A DNA stretch of 64,000 nt from the NCBI GenBank assembly GCA_035593725.1, contig DAOSZN010000008.1, positions 1 through 64,000 of the forward strand. The letters are read 5' to 3'. The notes under the pieces are model-generated. The model saw only the letters and a list, made by a program, of their open reading frames with translations, made no database searches and was not told the DNA's origin. Made by a program: the position numbers and the translations under genes. Positions 25,252 to 33,824 of the stretch are shown in pieces; within the stretch, counting starts at the first letter, position 1, and each line of letters opens with the position of its first letter. The stretch is from UBA4971 sp029551185. Its GTDB lineage: Bacteria; Bacillota; SHA-98; UBA4971.

Positions 25252-26487
25252 ATGATAGCTGTCAGCAGGTTATATCCTCACTTGGATCTGAAAAAGTGGT
25301 CTTTTATATTCTCAGTGGGAGTGGCGCTTGCTGTGGTCGGCGCCATATCTCTTTCAAAGGGATGGATGCCCGGTCTTGCTGTAAGCCTTATCGGTATAGG
25401 GATGGTTGCGTTTTCTGCTGTAATGGCATTCAGGTTATTGGTCAGAACTCTGGCGCCGGAATACGGAGATCGTGTTGTGCAGGCTTTGCACAGGCGGTAT
25501 GAGCTTGGGCGCGGCCCCAAAATAGTGGTGGTGGGCGGGGGCACCGGTTTATCTACCCTGCTTAGAGGCTTGAAAGAGTTTACCGGCAACCTGACTGCCA
25601 TAGTGACAGTGGCTGATGACGGAGGGAGTTCAGGTAGGCTCAGAAGAGAGATGGGAGTGCTCCCCCCGGGTGATATCCGCGACTGCTTGGTGGCGTTAGC
25701 AGATTCCGAGCCTCTTATGGCCCGTCTTTTCGAGTACAGATTTCCGGAAGGCGATCCCACAGGTCTGGGGGGCCATGCTTTTGGGAATCTCTTTATCGCG
25801 ACTATGTCCGCTATTACCGGTGATTTCGATGAAGCAGTAAAAGAATCCAGTCGGGTTTTGGCAGTGCGAGGTCGTGTGCTTCCGTCCACTCTGGAGAATG
25901 TGGCCCTTGTTGCCCAGTGTCAAGGGGGTCAGGTGGTATGTGGGGAATCTACAATTGGCAGATGCTCGACACGTATTGAGAAGGTGTTCCTTAAGCCTGC
26001 AAATCCCAGGGCGCTTCCTGAGGCTCTTGAAAGTATTGCTGAGGCAGATGCGATAGTCTTGGGTCCGGGGAGCCTGTTTACCAGCGTGATTCCTAACTTG
26101 CTCGTTGAAGGGATTGCAGACGCTATTCGGGAGAGTCGGGCGCCAAGGATATATGTATGCAATGTCATGACTCAACCGGGAGAGACTGACTGCTTCACTG
26201 CCGCGGATCATGTGGAAGCTATCATAGATCATGCAGGGAGAGGAATTATCGACTATGTGCTGGTAAACACAGGCGGTGTGCCCGAGAAGCTAGCAGGAAA
26301 ATACAGTCAGGAAGGGGCCTATCCGGTTGACATTGACAGAGATAGGCTTTGGTCTCTTGGAATCACAACTATAGAAGAGGATCTCATTTCTAATACGGAC
26401 TATGCCAGGCACGATCCGTTCCGCCTCGCTGAAGCTGTGCTAAGGATTACCTCAATGGCAGGCAAACATTTAAGAATGAAGGCTTAA
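25252..26487 (+). CDS. yvcK: YvcK/GlmR (CofD-like) protein with N-terminal membrane segments
   Basis: 411 residues; ATG at 25252, 13 bp after rapZ. Residues of about 16-62 form two hydrophobic segments (FIFSVGVALAVVGAISLS and a second from PGLAVSLIGIGMVAFSAVM), an extension that Bacillus YvcK lacks. The soluble CofD-like domain follows: VVVGGGTGLSTLLRGLKEF, TVADDGGSSGRLRREMG, PPGDIRDCLVAL, GGHAFGNLF and GPGSLFTSVIPNLLV. Bacillus GlmR binds UDP-GlcNAc and steers carbon to the cell envelope. Its last 4 bases overlap the convergent spmB. Confidence 0.93.
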   Translation: MIAVSRLYPHLDLKKWSFIFSVGVALAVVGAISLSKGWMPGLAVSLIGIGMVAFSAVMAFRLLVRTLAPEYGDRVVQALHRRYELGRGPKIVVVGGGTGLSTLLRGLKEFTGNLTAIVTVADDGGSSGRLRREMGVLPPGDIRDCLVALADSEPLMARLFEYRFPEGDPTGLGGHAFGNLFIATMSAITGDFDEAVKESSRVLAVRGRVLPSTLENVALVAQCQGGQVVCGESTIGRCSTRIEKVFLKPANPRALPEALESIAEADAIVLGPGSLFTSVIPNLLVEGIADAIRESRAPRIYVCNVMTQPGETDCFTAADHVEAIIDHAGRGIIDYVLVNTGGVPEKLAGKYSQEGAYPVDIDRDRLWSLGITTIEEDLISNTDYARHDPFRLAEAVLRITSMAGKHLRMKA

Positions 26488-27044
26488 AACAGCTGATTGA
26501 CAGCGCCGAAACCCATGATGATGCGCCATATCGCCACTGATGACAGGAATGCAACTAAGTCGGCGAGGAGACCTGCTATCAGTGAATGTCTGGTCTTCTT
26601 TATCCCTACTGCGCCGAAATAGACGGTTATGATATAAAGCGTAGTCTCAGAACTGGCTTGCATCGTAGATGCCATCCTGCCTATTGCGGAATCAGGCCCG
26701 TATTTCCTGATAAGGTCTATGGTGACTTCTAATGCTCCGGTTCCGGACAGAGGCCTGATGAAGGCTAAGGGAAGCAGCTCTTCAGGCATGCCCAGTTGTC
26801 TTCCTACGGGAGAAAGAATTCGGGTGAGCATAGAGAGCGCACCGGATTCGCGAAAGATCCCAATTGCCATAAACATGCCTACCAGAAAGGGAATCAACCT
26901 CACTGCAACGACAACCCCTTCTTTTGCGCCTTCTATGAACATTTCATATATTTTTACTTTCTTTATGTATCCTGCGATGCAGATAGCTGTAATCATAAGG
27001 GGTATCACAAGATTAGAGGCAAAGGTGACGGCCGGTATTAGCAT
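26484..27044 (-). CDS. spmB: Spore maturation protein B
   Basis: 186 residues; ATG at 27044 after GGAGG. Nucleoside-recognition (Gate) domain membrane protein: AGYIKKVKIYEMFIEGAKEG, RLIPFLVGMFMAIGIFRESG, LPLAFIRPLSGTGALEVTID and STMQASSETTLYIITVYFGA are the SpmB signatures. In Bacillus SpmA and SpmB are needed for spore core dehydration. It is the downstream member of a spmA-spmB pair on the strand opposite to yvcK and whiA. Its presence supports an endospore-former. Confidence 0.94.
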   Translation of the reverse strand: MLIPAVTFASNLVIPLMITAICIAGYIKKVKIYEMFIEGAKEGVVVAVRLIPFLVGMFMAIGIFRESGALSMLTRILSPVGRQLGMPEELLPLAFIRPLSGTGALEVTIDLIRKYGPDSAIGRMASTMQASSETTLYIITVYFGAVGIKKTRHSLIAGLLADLVAFLSSVAIWRIIMGFGAVNQLF

Positions 27045-27124
27045 ATTTGAGTCCTCCTTCCAAGTATTTTATGTGCAGTCATCAGGCGCTTGTGTTCGGC
27101 GACTGCCTGCTTGCTGCAAACTGC

Positions 27125-27709
27125 CTAATTGCCTCTGGATATAGGGCGAAAAAAAATGTCAGCGAGTATTGCGACAAAGGTAGCGATGATGTTCATGATA
27201 ATAATGGGCATGACTACTTCTGCCGGGTTATTGGAGTGATACTGCGCCCGAATGGCTATTATCGTAGTAGGCACAAGGGTAATACCTGCTGTGGAAATCG
27301 CAACAAAGGTACACATGGCATCACTTGGCATATCTTGAGCCTCGTTAAGTGACGCAAGTTCTTCCATGGCTTTTAGCCCAAGAGGAGTTGCAGCGTTACC
27401 CATACCAAGGAGATTTGCAGCTATACTCATGGTAATTGCAGCAAGCGCTGGGTGATCCTTAGGCAGTGAAGGGAAAAGCAGTCTTGCCACAGGAGCGAAG
27501 ATCCGTGCAAGCCGTTTTGTGAGTCCGGCTGAGTCTGCGATCTTCATCAGACCGTTCCACATAGCCATGATACCGATAAATCCAAGACATATGTTCACCG
27601 CTTGGTTTGCGCTTTCAATAGCGGCTTTAGTTACGTCAGCCGATGTTCCTGTGGCAATCCCCGTTAACGTGCCGATGACAATCAGCATGAGCCAAATAGT
27701 GTTTATCAT
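27125..27709 (-). CDS. spmA: Spore maturation protein A
   Basis: 194 residues. ATG at 27709 is chosen because it lies 9 nt after CGGAGG; ATG at 27718 abuts that site. Signatures: MINTIWLMLIVIGTLTGIATG, LGFIGIMAMWNGLMKIADSAGL, SLPKDHPALAAITMSIAANL, LGMGNAATPLGLKAMEEL and STAGITLVPTTIIAIRAQYHS, typical of SpmA membrane proteins. spmB starts 80 bp downstream on the same strand. It shares a 137 bp divergent upstream region with whiA. Confidence 0.94.
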   Translation of the reverse strand: MINTIWLMLIVIGTLTGIATGTSADVTKAAIESANQAVNICLGFIGIMAMWNGLMKIADSAGLTKRLARIFAPVARLLFPSLPKDHPALAAITMSIAANLLGMGNAATPLGLKAMEELASLNEAQDMPSDAMCTFVAISTAGITLVPTTIIAIRAQYHSNNPAEVVMPIIIMNIIATFVAILADIFFRPISRGN

Positions 27710-27846
27710 GTCAGACATCCTCCGTATTTGTTCTTGTAAGACCTGTACAGGCAGTATCCTAAGTACCTATATTCCGGACCGGAGACAGATTATTACTACA
27801 AGACATTCCCCGGCTTATGATAGAATTAGGTCAGGTGGTGCCCAAA

Positions 27847-28806
27847 ATGTTCTATGCAGAGACAAAAGGCGAGCTTGCACGCATGATGCCTGACAGTGAA
27901 TGCTGTATAATCTCTGAGCTTTCCGCAATTGCCAGAAGTTGCGGTAGATTGGAGATGCGGCAATGTGACGGCGAATCTCTGCCGGTATTTGAGATTTCAA
28001 CTGAAAATGCAGCTTTTGCCCGTAAGATAATGGCATTTGTCCGTAATGTTTTCAGGTTTAAGCCTAAAGTAAGGTTCACCAGCCGTAAGCGTGGACTTCC
28101 GGGGAACAAGTACACTGTGGAACTGCCGTGCGATGCCGACACTCTTAGGATGCTTCAAGATATCGGCGTGATCTCGCAAAAAAGAGGCGGTGTTTCCCTC
28201 CGGAACGGTATCCCATGGTCTTTGTTATCCAAGCAATGTTGTCTTAGGTCATACCTTCGCGGGGTTTTTCTTGCGAGAGGATATGTGCAAAACCCGGAAA
28301 AAGAGTACCACATGGAGGTCATGACAGATAGTTTAACCCATGCTGAAGGGATAGTACGAATCGCTGAATCTTTCGATGTAATGCCTAGGATTGCCAGTCG
28401 CAAAAAGGGGCACATGGTTTATGTCAAGGGCGGGGACGATGTGGCTCAGTTGCTTCGGGTAATGGGCGCTCACTCTGCAGTGCTTACCCTGGAAAGTGTC
28501 AGAGTGCTTCGAAGTGTGCGCGGGGATGTGAATCGAGTCGTAAATTGCGAAACAGCTAACTTGACTAAGGCTGTAGACGCAGGTCTTGCTCAGGTTACAG
28601 CTATACGGAAGATTGATGAAATCATCGGGTTGGGGTCGCTCTCTCCCGGACTTCAGGAGATTGCCCGGCTTAGGTTAGCTAACCCTGAGATGACCTTAAG
28701 GGAACTTGGACGAATGTTGTCACCGCCTATAAGCAAATCCGCTGTCAATCACAGGATGAGAAGGCTTATCCAAACTGCGGAACGTTTGAGCGGTAATGTA
28801 GGATAA
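27847..28806 (+). CDS. whiA: WhiA family DNA-binding regulator
   Basis: 319 residues from ATG at 27847, 7 nt after AGGTGG. The in-frame ATG at 27817 lacks a site and adds residues before the usual family start (MxxxxExKxELAR). The LAGLIDADG-like N-domain contains LRSYLRGVFLARGYVQNPEK and YHMEVM. The C-terminal helix-turn-helix reads MTLRELGRMLSPPISKSAVNHRMRRL. WhiA controls division and sporulation genes in Gram-positive bacteria. It is normally contiguous with yvcK; here spmBA lie between. Confidence 0.93.
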   Translation: MFYAETKGELARMMPDSECCIISELSAIARSCGRLEMRQCDGESLPVFEISTENAAFARKIMAFVRNVFRFKPKVRFTSRKRGLPGNKYTVELPCDADTLRMLQDIGVISQKRGGVSLRNGIPWSLLSKQCCLRSYLRGVFLARGYVQNPEKEYHMEVMTDSLTHAEGIVRIAESFDVMPRIASRKKGHMVYVKGGDDVAQLLRVMGAHSAVLTLESVRVLRSVRGDVNRVVNCETANLTKAVDAGLAQVTAIRKIDEIIGLGSLSPGLQEIARLRLANPEMTLRELGRMLSPPISKSAVNHRMRRLIQTAERLSGNVG

Positions 28807-28878
28807 GATTCCCGCAAGGATTTTGCAGAGGAAATTCTGTGGTCTTCTCGAATACTGTAACGTAGGAGGTGTCAGGTA

Positions 28879-30330
28879 ATGAAGATTGGTTATGAGATGA
28901 GTCTTAAGCAGGTTCAGAAGCTTGTGATAACTCCCGAGCTTCGTCAAGCCATAACCATTCTTCAATTGCCTTGGATGGAACTGGAGCAGTATATATCTGA
29001 AGAAATGTTGGAAAACCCGCTCTTGGAGTTCAAAGATAAAGATGAAGAGCAAGGCCCGGATTCATCTTGTGATATCCAAGATGAGGATGAATTTTCCCCG
29101 GATGAAATTGAAGGACAGACGAATCACGACATAGATTGGCAACTGTATTTTGAAGACGCAAGTGACATTGGGTACGTGGCCCCTTGGCAAGGCTATGATG
29201 AGCCTGAGGTATCATATGAGTCTTTCATTGGCCATATAGGGACTTTTCACGATTATCTCATGTTCCAACTACACCTTTCACCTATTAGCGAGGACCGAAT
29301 GAAAATCGGAGCTTTCATTATCGGCGGGCTCGATGACGATGGTTACCTGCGTATGAAGATTTCTGAAATAGCAGCTATGTCCGGTGTTTCTTGTGATGAA
29401 GTTGAATCAGTTCTTAGCGTTATTCAACAGTTTGACCCGGCAGGTGTTGGTGCGAGGAGTCTTAAGGAATGTCTTCTGATCCAATTAGAGACCCTAAAGG
29501 CCAAGGATATACCTACTTCCAGATTGGAACTGGCAAAGACATTAATAGAGGAACACCTGGACGATATAGCCCAAGGCGGGCTTATCAAGATTGCAGAGGC
29601 TCTGGAAGTCGGGGTTCTCGAAGTCCAGGATGCATGCGACCTAATAAGAACTCTTGATCCTAAACCCGGACGGCAGTTTAGAAGTGAGCGCGCTCCGGCT
29701 TATATTGAGCCTGATGCGAGCATAGAGAGGGTTGGGGGAGAATATATCGTCACTGTCCACGACGTATCTGCTCCACGCCTTAGCATAAATCCTCTTTACA
29801 GAAGAATGTTGAGCGCAGCAGACGGGAACCAGGATACTGCTAAAGATTACGTAAAATCTAAGCTTAACTCGGCGTTATGGCTCATACGCAGTATTGAGCA
29901 AAGAAGGCAAACTCTGCAGAAAGTTATAGAGTGTATTGTCAAATTTCAACGGGATTTCTTCGACAGGGGTGTTAAGTATTTGAGCCCTCTGACACTTGAG
30001 GACGTAGCGAGGGAAATCGGAGTGCATGAATCTACGGTGAGCAGAGCGACACAAGGCAAGTATGTAGCGACTCCAAGGGGCACATTTGAACTGAAGTTCT
30101 TTTTTACCAGCGGAATTCAGACAGTTCATGGGAAAGGCGCTTCAAGCGAGAGCGTAAAGAAAATGATTCGTGAGATAATTGAAGGGGAAGACCCGGAGAA
30201 GCCGTTCAGTGACAGGGCTATCAGAGAGATTCTCATCGAGCAAGGGATTATGATTTCGCGTAGGACAGTGGCAAAGTACCGTGAGGAGGAAGGAATAGCA
30301 CCTTCTACTTTAAGGAAGAGATTTTGCTAG
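28879..30330 (+). CDS. rpoN: RNA polymerase sigma-54 factor
   Basis: 483 residues; ATG at 28879 behind TAGGAGGTG. The N-terminal activator region begins MSLKQVQKLVITPELRQAI and continues ILQLPWMELEQYISEEMLENP. An acidic linker follows (DEDEFSPDEIEG). The core-binding region has PAGVGARSLKECLLIQLE. The C-terminal HTH (LTLEDVAREIGVHESTVSRA) and the RpoN box SRRTVAKYREEEGI recognise -24/-12 promoters. The family length of about 430-480 is matched. It lies between whiA and the glycolytic operon regulator, in the place where Bacillus carries crh. Confidence 0.95.
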   Translation: MKIGYEMSLKQVQKLVITPELRQAITILQLPWMELEQYISEEMLENPLLEFKDKDEEQGPDSSCDIQDEDEFSPDEIEGQTNHDIDWQLYFEDASDIGYVAPWQGYDEPEVSYESFIGHIGTFHDYLMFQLHLSPISEDRMKIGAFIIGGLDDDGYLRMKISEIAAMSGVSCDEVESVLSVIQQFDPAGVGARSLKECLLIQLETLKAKDIPTSRLELAKTLIEEHLDDIAQGGLIKIAEALEVGVLEVQDACDLIRTLDPKPGRQFRSERAPAYIEPDASIERVGGEYIVTVHDVSAPRLSINPLYRRMLSAADGNQDTAKDYVKSKLNSALWLIRSIEQRRQTLQKVIECIVKFQRDFFDRGVKYLSPLTLEDVAREIGVHESTVSRATQGKYVATPRGTFELKFFFTSGIQTVHGKGASSESVKKMIREIIEGEDPEKPFSDRAIREILIEQGIMISRRTVAKYREEEGIAPSTLRKRFC

Positions 30331-30392
30331 AGATAGAAGGAATTTAAAGGAGGAAAGCGAATAAACTATAGAAGCGAACAGCACTTTTTTAT

Positions 30393-30441
30393 TTGTCTAA
30401 AGCGGGACAATATTCATTATGCCGGGACGCAAATAGTCCCG
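30393..30441 (+). promoter_or_regulatory. CggR operator overlapping a promoter of the glycolytic operon
   Basis: CGGGAC occurs at 30403-30408 and again at 30423-30428, exactly 20 bp apart. That is the spacing of the Bacillus CggR operator, which is CGGGAC-N6-TGTC, then N4, then a second copy. The second copy ends in AGTC at 30435-30438 and is also part of a palindrome CGGGAC..GTCCCG. A promoter with TTGTCT (30393-30398), 16 bp and CATTAT (30415-30420) overlaps the first half-site. The cggR gene begins 70 bp downstream, so this is an autoregulatory site. Confidence 0.75.
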
Positions 30442-30511
30442 CGAACGGGTCGGTTTTCCGGGAAAGTATCTGAAAGATCGTGTCAAATCTACATAAGAAA
30501 GGTTTGTCCAA

Positions 30512-31555
30512 ATGGACAGATTTGTAAGTTTGCAGCAAAGAATAGCTCCGGAGATTGCGAGGCTTCTCGACCTACGTTACTCAATCTTACGCCATGTCCA
30601 TTTTTATCAGCCCATAGGCAGACGGACTCTTTCTTCGCAACTTACAGTCAAGGAGCGGATTATCCGAAGCGAGTTAGAATTCTTGAGGAGGCAAGGGTTT
30701 ATCTCAGTGAGCTCCTCAGGCGTTACCTTAACTCAAGACGGTGAGGTCATATGTCAGGAATTGGGGCAATACGTCAGGGAATTACGGGAGTTTGCCAGGT
30801 TAGAGCAGGCATTGGAACGCCTGTTGCCTGTACGAAGAATCGTGGTGGTGGCAGGGGACTCAAGACGTGATCCTGCTGTCAAGAAGGATATGGGCAGGGC
30901 GGTTGTCCGGCTTCTAAGGGAAATTGTAGAAGAGGGGGATATCATCGCTGCAGGCGGGGGAACTACAATGGTGGAGGTGGCAAAGGCGATTGTCCCATCG
31001 GGGTGGCCAAAGCATATTACCGTGGTCCCTACAAGAGGCAGTCTCGGAGAGGAGGTAGAAATACAAGCAGATTCCATTGCAGTTGAGATGGCGCGGTTGC
31101 TCGGAGGGACATATCGAGTGCTGAATGTGCCTGACGATCTTCATCCTGAGACAATATCCAGAATTGTAAATGAGCCACGCATAAAAGAGATTCTGGAACT
31201 TATCAAGACAGCGAGGATTGTTATCCATGGTGTGGGAACCCTAGAGGAGATGATAAAAAGACGAAACATACCCGAGGAGGAAACAGAGCTCTTGAAGTCG
31301 TTAGGCGCTGTGGCGGAGATGTTCGGGTATTACTTCGACAAAGAGGGAAACATGGTCTATTACACTCCAAGTATGGGTATTCGCCCTGATGACCTACATG
31401 GCAAAAAAACTATTTCAGTCGCAGGTGGCGCAAATAAAGCGCAGGCATTGCTTGCAGTGCTAAAGCGCCATTCTCGCGAAGCTCTCGTCATAGACGAGGC
31501 TGCAGCCTTAAAAATACTGGAAATTGAAGACAGGGGGAAAGAGAAATGGCAGTAA
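30512..31555 (+). CDS. cggR: Central glycolytic genes regulator (SorC/DeoR family repressor)
   Basis: 347 residues; ATG at 30512 after GAAAGG. N-terminal winged helix: HFYQPIGRRTLSSQLTVKER and LEFLRRQGFISVSSSGVTLT. The C-terminal SorC sugar-phosphate-binding domain contains AAGGGTTMVEVAKA, PTRGSLGEEVEIQA, VNEPRIKEILEL and GVGTLEEMIKRR. CggR represses the gapA operon and is released by fructose-1,6-bisphosphate. The gene overlaps gapA by 10 bp, and its matching operator is found upstream. Confidence 0.94.
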   Translation: MDRFVSLQQRIAPEIARLLDLRYSILRHVHFYQPIGRRTLSSQLTVKERIIRSELEFLRRQGFISVSSSGVTLTQDGEVICQELGQYVRELREFARLEQALERLLPVRRIVVVAGDSRRDPAVKKDMGRAVVRLLREIVEEGDIIAAGGGTTMVEVAKAIVPSGWPKHITVVPTRGSLGEEVEIQADSIAVEMARLLGGTYRVLNVPDDLHPETISRIVNEPRIKEILELIKTARIVIHGVGTLEEMIKRRNIPEEETELLKSLGAVAEMFGYYFDKEGNMVYYTPSMGIRPDDLHGKKTISVAGGANKAQALLAVLKRHSREALVIDEAAALKILEIEDRGKEKWQ

Positions 31556-32553
31556 AGATTGGAATTAACGGGTTTGGAAGAATAGGCAGGTTGGTGTATA
31601 GGGCGGCTTATGAGAATCCGGATGCAGAGATTGTGGCTATCAATGATCTGGCTGATGCCAAGACCAATGCTCATCTGTTGAAATATGATTCCGTCCACGG
31701 CATATTCCCCGGGAATGTGGAGGTAAAGGACGGGAACATAGTTGTTGACGGAAAGACGATAAAAGTCTTCTCTGAAAGGGAACCTCAAGCTATCCCATGG
31801 CGTGACATGGGTGTGGATATTGTAGTAGAGTCTACAGGCGTATTCACCGCAGCTGACAAGGCAAGCGGTCATCTTACAGCCGGCGCAAAGAAGGTTATCA
31901 TTACCGCGCCTGCCAAAGGAGAAGACCTCACTATTGTCATGGGCGTAAATGAAGGAAGCTACGACCCTGCCAAGCACAACATTGTGTCAAACGCATCATG
32001 CACGACAAACTGTCTTGCTCCTGTTGCGAAGGTAGTCAATGATAATTTCAAGATTATGAAGGGGCTTATGACGACAGTCCACGCATACACAAATGACCAG
32101 CACACCCTTGACCTTATGCACAAAGATTTGAGACGTGCAAGGGCAGCAGGCCTTTCCATCATACCTACGACCACCGGCGCTGCTCGGGCAGTGGCAAAGG
32201 TATTACCTGAGCTGGAAGGGAAACTCAACGGTTTCGCTATGAGGGTTCCTACGCCCAACGTGTCAGTGGTTGATCTGGTTGTGGATACAGAAAAGTCCAC
32301 AAGTGTGGAAGAAGTAAATGCGGCGTTCAAAAAGGCGGCCGAAGGTGAACTCAAAGGTATCCTTGCATACACAGAAGAGCCTCTGGTATCGAAGGACTTT
32401 AACGGCAACACAAATTCGGCGATTGTTGACGCACTGTCAACAATGGTAATGGAAGGTAACATGGTCAAGGTAATTGCCTGGTATGACAATGAATGGGCAT
32501 ACTCTACGCGTGTCGTGGATCTGGCTCTCTTTATGGCTAAGAAAGGGCTGTAA
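31546..32553 (+). CDS. gapA: Glyceraldehyde-3-phosphate dehydrogenase, type I
   Basis: 335 residues; ATG at 31546 inside the cggR 3' end, with GGGGGAAAGAG upstream. NAD-binding start VKIGINGFGRIGRLVYRAA; catalytic SNASCTTNCLAP with Cys near residue 151 and the paired His in TVHAYTNDQ; sugar-phosphate site PTTTGAARAVAKVLPEL; C-terminal WYDNEWAYSTRVVDL. The family length is normal. It makes 1,3-bisphosphoglycerate and NADH in glycolysis. Confidence 0.97.
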   Translation: MAVKIGINGFGRIGRLVYRAAYENPDAEIVAINDLADAKTNAHLLKYDSVHGIFPGNVEVKDGNIVVDGKTIKVFSEREPQAIPWRDMGVDIVVESTGVFTAADKASGHLTAGAKKVIITAPAKGEDLTIVMGVNEGSYDPAKHNIVSNASCTTNCLAPVAKVVNDNFKIMKGLMTTVHAYTNDQHTLDLMHKDLRRARAAGLSIIPTTTGAARAVAKVLPELEGKLNGFAMRVPTPNVSVVDLVVDTEKSTSVEEVNAAFKKAAEGELKGILAYTEEPLVSKDFNGNTNSAIVDALSTMVMEGNMVKVIAWYDNEWAYSTRVVDLALFMAKKGL

Positions 32554-32613
32554 GCCGGTCTGCTATGAGAACGGTTATTCAGTCCGGATAGGCGCAAGGA
32601 GTGTGATGACTCA

Positions 32614-33807
32614 ATGTCCAAGGCCACAGTAAGAGATATCGACGTAAAAGGAAAGCGCGTGCTGGTAAGGGTTGACTTCAATGTTCCGCTGGACGATGAC
32701 GGTAAGATCACAGATGATACACGTATCAGGGCTGCCCTTCCGACTATCAAGTACCTCTTGGACAGAGGCGCCAAAGTGATACTTGCATCTCACTTAGGAC
32801 GGCCTAAGGGACAGCGTAGAGAGGAATTCAGCCTGGCGCCGGTTGCTGTGAGGCTTGAGGAATTGCTTAAACAATCAGTCCGAAAGCTCGATGATTGCAT
32901 CGGTGATCAGGTAAAGGCTGAGGTCGCTTCAATGAAGGATGGCGACGTAATCCTCCTTGAGAACCTAAGGTTTTATCAAGAAGAGGAGGCTAATGATGAA
33001 GGCTTTGCAAGGGAACTGGCATCTTTAGCCGACATATATGTAAATGACGCGTTCGGCACTGCTCATCGCGCTCACGCATCCACTGCGGGAGTTGCAGAGT
33101 TCCTCCCCGGGGTTGCCGGTTTCCTTATGGAGAAAGAGATTGAAGCCATGGGGAAAGCGTTATCCTCGCCTGAGAGGCCTTTCGTTGCGATTCTGGGCGG
33201 CGCCAAAGTCAAGGACAAGGTAGGCGTTATCTCGAATCTCATTGAGAAGGTGGATTCCCTGATAGTCGGGGGAGGAATGGCCTATACTTTCCTGAAAGCT
33301 AAAGGTTTTGAGATCGGCAAGTCCATTGTTGATACGGAGAAACTGGATTTGGCCAAGGAGCTTATGGAGAAGGCAAAGTCAAAGGGCGTCAAGTTCCTTC
33401 TACCTGTTGATGTAGTGGTGGCTGACAGGTTCGCGGAGGACGCGGATATTAAGGTAGTCGAAGTAAGCGAGATCCCTCAGGATTGGCAGGCTCTCGATAT
33501 AGGGCCAAAGACACGGGAGGAGTTCAGTCGGGAAATTGCCAAGGCTAAAACAGTAGTGTGGAACGGCCCGATGGGTGTGTTCGAGATGAAGCCGTTCGCT
33601 GAAGGAACCAGGAGTGTCGCAAAAGCCCTTATAGATTCTGAAGCTGTAACTATAGTCGGGGGTGGAGACTCAGCCGCAGCCATTTCGGAAATGGGGTTTG
33701 CGGACAAGATGACCCATGTTTCTACAGGCGGCGGGGCGTCTCTTGAGTTTCTCGAGGGCAAGGTCCTTCCCGGTGTCGCTGTGTTAAGAGATAAGAACGA
33801 TATATAG
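32614..33807 (+). CDS. pgk: Phosphoglycerate kinase
   Basis: 397 residues; ATG at 32614 with AAGGAG upstream. Motifs: RVDFNVPLDD, ASHLGRPKG, LLENLRFYQEEEANDEGF, VNDAFGTAHRAHAST, AILGGAKVKDKVGVI and the C-terminal WNGPMGVFEMKPF with VGGGDSAAAI and STGGGASLEFLEGK. This is a stand-alone kinase, not the Pgk-Tpi fusion seen in Thermotoga. Second enzyme of the cggR-gapA-pgk-tpiA-eno operon. Confidence 0.97.
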   Translation: MSKATVRDIDVKGKRVLVRVDFNVPLDDDGKITDDTRIRAALPTIKYLLDRGAKVILASHLGRPKGQRREEFSLAPVAVRLEELLKQSVRKLDDCIGDQVKAEVASMKDGDVILLENLRFYQEEEANDEGFARELASLADIYVNDAFGTAHRAHASTAGVAEFLPGVAGFLMEKEIEAMGKALSSPERPFVAILGGAKVKDKVGVISNLIEKVDSLIVGGGMAYTFLKAKGFEIGKSIVDTEKLDLAKELMEKAKSKGVKFLLPVDVVVADRFAEDADIKVVEVSEIPQDWQALDIGPKTREEFSREIAKAKTVVWNGPMGVFEMKPFAEGTRSVAKALIDSEAVTIVGGGDSAAAISEMGFADKMTHVSTGGGASLEFLEGKVLPGVAVLRDKNDI

Positions 33808-33824
33808 GTAGGGGTGAGAGAAGT

